Part shown: positions 61,868 through 64,000 of the stretch, piece by piece
Position numbering within the stretch: the stretch's first letter is position 1
How the letters are laid out: each line of letters begins with the position of its first letter
Origin: Aurelia coerulea
Lineage: Eukaryota > Cnidaria > Scyphozoa > Semaeostomeae > Ulmaridae
Direction: 5' to 3'
DNA length: 64,000 nucleotides
Assembly: GCA_039566865.1 (NCBI GenBank)
Contig: CM076955.1
Coordinates: 22,655,001-22,719,000 of the forward strand
Notes under the pieces: model-generated
The model's input: the letters and a program-made list of their open reading frames with translations, nothing else
Databases searched by the model: none
What the model was told of the DNA's origin: nothing
Position numbers and translations under genes: made by a program

Positions 61868-64000
61868 TTCAGAATCGGCCGATTTTGCCGAGAAAGCAAA
61901 GGCTATAGCCTTACTTTTTGCCCAAAAATAGGCATCTTCACAATCGGCCGATTTTGCCGAAAAAGCAAAGGCTATAGCCTTACTTTTTGCCCAAAAATAG
62001 GCATTTTCATAATCGGCCGATTTGCCGAAAAAGCAAAGGCTATAGCCTTACTTTTTGCCCAAAAAGAGGCATTTTTCAGAATCGGCCGATTTTGCCGAAA
62101 AAGCAAAGGCTATAGCCTTACTTTTTGCCCAAAAATAGGCATTTTCAGAATCGGCCGATTTTGCCGAAAAAGCAAAGGCTATAGCCTTACTTTTTGCCCA
62201 AAAATAGGCATTTTCAGAATCGGCCGATTTTGCCGAAAAAGCAAAGGCTATAGCCTTACTTTTTGCCCAAAAATAGGCATTTTCAGAATCGGCCGATTTT
62301 ACCGAAAAAGCAAAGGCTATAGCCTTACTTTTTGCCCAAAAATAGGCATTTTCAGAATCGGCCGATTTTGCCGAAAAAGCAAAGGCTATAGCCTTACTTT
62401 TTGCCCAAAAATAGGCATTTTCAGAATCGGCCGATTTTGCCGAAAAAGCAAAGGCTATAGCCTTACTTTTTGCCCAAAAAGAGGCATTTTCAGAATCGGC
62501 CGATTTTGCCGAAAAAGCAAAGGCTATAGCCTTACTTTTTGCCCAAAAATAGGCATTTTCAGAATCGGCCGATTTTGCCGAAAAAGCAAAGGCTATAGCC
62601 TTACTTTTTGCCCAAAAAGAGGCATTTTCAGAATCGGCCGATTTTGCCGAAAAAGCAAAGGCTATAGCCTTACTTTTTGCCCAAAAATAGGCATTTTCAT
62701 AATCGGCCGATTTGCCGAAAAAGCAAAGGCTATAGCCTTACCTTTTGCCCAAAAATAGGCATTTTCAGAATCGGCCGATTTTACCGAAAAAGCAAAGGCT
62801 ATAGCCTTACTTTTTGCCCAAAAATAGGCATCTTCAGAATCGGTCGATTTTGCCGAAAAAGCAAAGGCTATAGCCTTACTTTTTGCCCAAAGATAGGCAT
62901 TTTCAGAATCGGCCGATTTCGCCGAAAAAGCAAAGGCTATAGCCTTACTTTTTGCCCAAAAATAGGCATTTTCAGAATCGGCCGATTTTGCCGAAAAAGC
63001 AAAGGCTATAGCCTTACTTTTTGCCCAAAAATAGGCAATTTCAGAATCGGCCGATTTTGCCGAAAAAGCAAAGGCTATAGCCTTACTTTTTGCCCAAAAA
63101 GAGGCATTTTCAGAATCGGCCGATTTCGCCGAAAAAGCAAAGGCTATAGCCTTACTTTTTGCCCAAAAATAGGCATTTTCAGAATCGGCCGATTTTACCG
63201 AAAAAGCAAAGGCTATAGCCTTACTTTTTGCCCAAAAATAGGCATTTTCAGAATCGGCCGATTTTGCCGAAAAAGCAAAGGCTATAGCCTTACTTTTTGC
63301 CCAAAAAGAGGCATTTTCAGAATCGGCCGATTTTGCCGAAAAAGCAAAGGCTATAGCCTTACTTTTTGCCCAAAAAGAGGCATTTTCAGAATCGGCCGAT
63401 TTTGCCGAAAAAGCAAAGGCTATAGCCTTACTTTTTGCCCAAAAATAGGCATTTTCAGAATCGGCCGATTTTGCCCAAAAAATAGGCATTTTCATTATCG
63501 GCCAATTTTGCCGAAAAAGCAAAGGCTATAGCCTTACTTTTTGCCCAAAAATAGGCATTTTCAGAATCGGCCGATTTTGCCGAAAAAGCAAAGGCTATAG
63601 CCTTACTTTTTGCCCAAAAATAGGCATTTTCAGAATCGGCCGATTTCGCCGAAAAAGCAAAGGCTATAGCCTTACTTTTTGCCCAAAAATAGGCAATTTC
63701 AGAATCGGCCGATTTTGCCGAAAAAGCAAAGGCTATAGCCTTACTTTTTGCCCAAAAAGAGGCATTTTTCAGAATCGGCCGATTTTGCCGAAAAAGCAAA
63801 GGCTATAGCCTTACTTTTTGCCCAAAAATAGGCATTTTCAGAATCGGCCGATTTTGCCGAAAAAGCAAAGGCTATAGCCTTACTTTTTGCCCAAAAAGAG
63901 GCATTTTCAGAATCGGCCGATTTTGCCGAAAAAGCAAAGGCTATAGCCTTACTTTTTGCCCAAAAATAGGCATTTTCAGAATCGGCCGATTTTGCCGAAA
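61868..64000. repeat. 69-bp satellite array, runs off window
   Basis: About 31 head-to-tail units of 69 bp, each containing AATCGGCCGATTTTGCCGAA, AAGCAAAGGCTATAGCC and TTACTTTTTGCCCAAAAATA. Units are highly similar; recurring variants are TAGGCA/GAGGCA, TTTTGCC/TTTCGCC/TTTTACC and TTTTCAG/TTTCAG. A few units are 68 or 70 bp and one near 63467-63500 is rearranged. Because 69 is a multiple of three, long frames with a 23-residue period stay open on both strands. The array continues past 64000. Confidence 0.97.

Noticed and set aside
62662..63799. Open frames of up to 286 codons on both strands with 23-residue repeats
   Set aside because: They follow automatically from a 69-bp tandem unit without stops. 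Both strands are equally open and there is no splice, start or domain context.
61868..64000. Regularly repeated array resembling CRISPR
   Set aside because: The units are contiguous and fully repeated with no unique spacers, and the genome is eukaryotic.

Overview
This is eukaryotic, almost certainly metazoan, nuclear DNA. It is AT-rich, its coding sequence is broken into short exons with GT-AG borders, and the recognisable proteins are animal housekeeping genes. Intron density, intron sizes of a few hundred bases to about 2.7 kb, and many short foldback (MITE-like) elements would fit an early-branching marine invertebrate such as a cnidarian. The sequence alone does not fix the taxon.

Layout, left to right. 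CHTF18 (+, 448-11976, 19 exons) encodes the alternative clamp-loader ATPase. POP7 (-, 12335-14039, 5 exons) encodes an RNase P/MRP Alba subunit. A long coiled-coil plus HEAT-repeat gene resembling HEATR4 (+, 14150-28701, 28 exons) starts head to head with POP7. An SVOP/SV2-like 12-TM transporter (-, 28934-33080, 2 exons) ends against it. Then come MRPS24 (+, 34691-35947, 2 exons), an intronless Ras-like GTPase with a degenerate G3 motif and a CAAX tail (-, 37669-38349), SPSB3 (+, 41694-44013, 3 exons), TSR3 with a 46-residue poly-Asp run (+, 47025-51926, 7 exons), MRPL27 (+, 53240-55558, 4 exons), and an unrecognised Ser/Thr-rich type I membrane protein (+, 57234-61067, 5 exons). From about 61868 to the right edge the window is a 69-bp satellite. 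For every multi-exon gene the inferred exons were checked for phase and sum to a multiple of three.

The genes do not form one pathway. Several serve basic genome and ribosome work: CHTF18 in PCNA loading and cohesion, POP7 in tRNA/rRNA processing, TSR3 in 18S rRNA modification, MRPS24 and MRPL27 in the mitoribosome. CHTF18, SPSB3 and TSR3 all lie in human 16p13.3, so part of the linkage may be ancient.

Introns and spacers are full of non-autonomous elements. Target-site duplications readable in the sequence point to different mechanisms: TA (9333-9935), TTAA (45396-45665), 8 bp (10260-10414, 31298-32517, 36998-37404, 39704-40126, 55031-55293) and 10-11 bp (16308-16720, 21680-22201 with a second copy at 52155-52679, 39175-39425). 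One 8-bp-TSD element carries an 870-bp diverged copy of sequence lying just to its left. No new enzymatic or defence system was found. The most unusual items are the satellite that is open on both strands, the GC-AG intron before the membrane anchor of the last gene, upstream ORFs abutting two start codons, the degenerate Ras-like protein and the transduplicating element.
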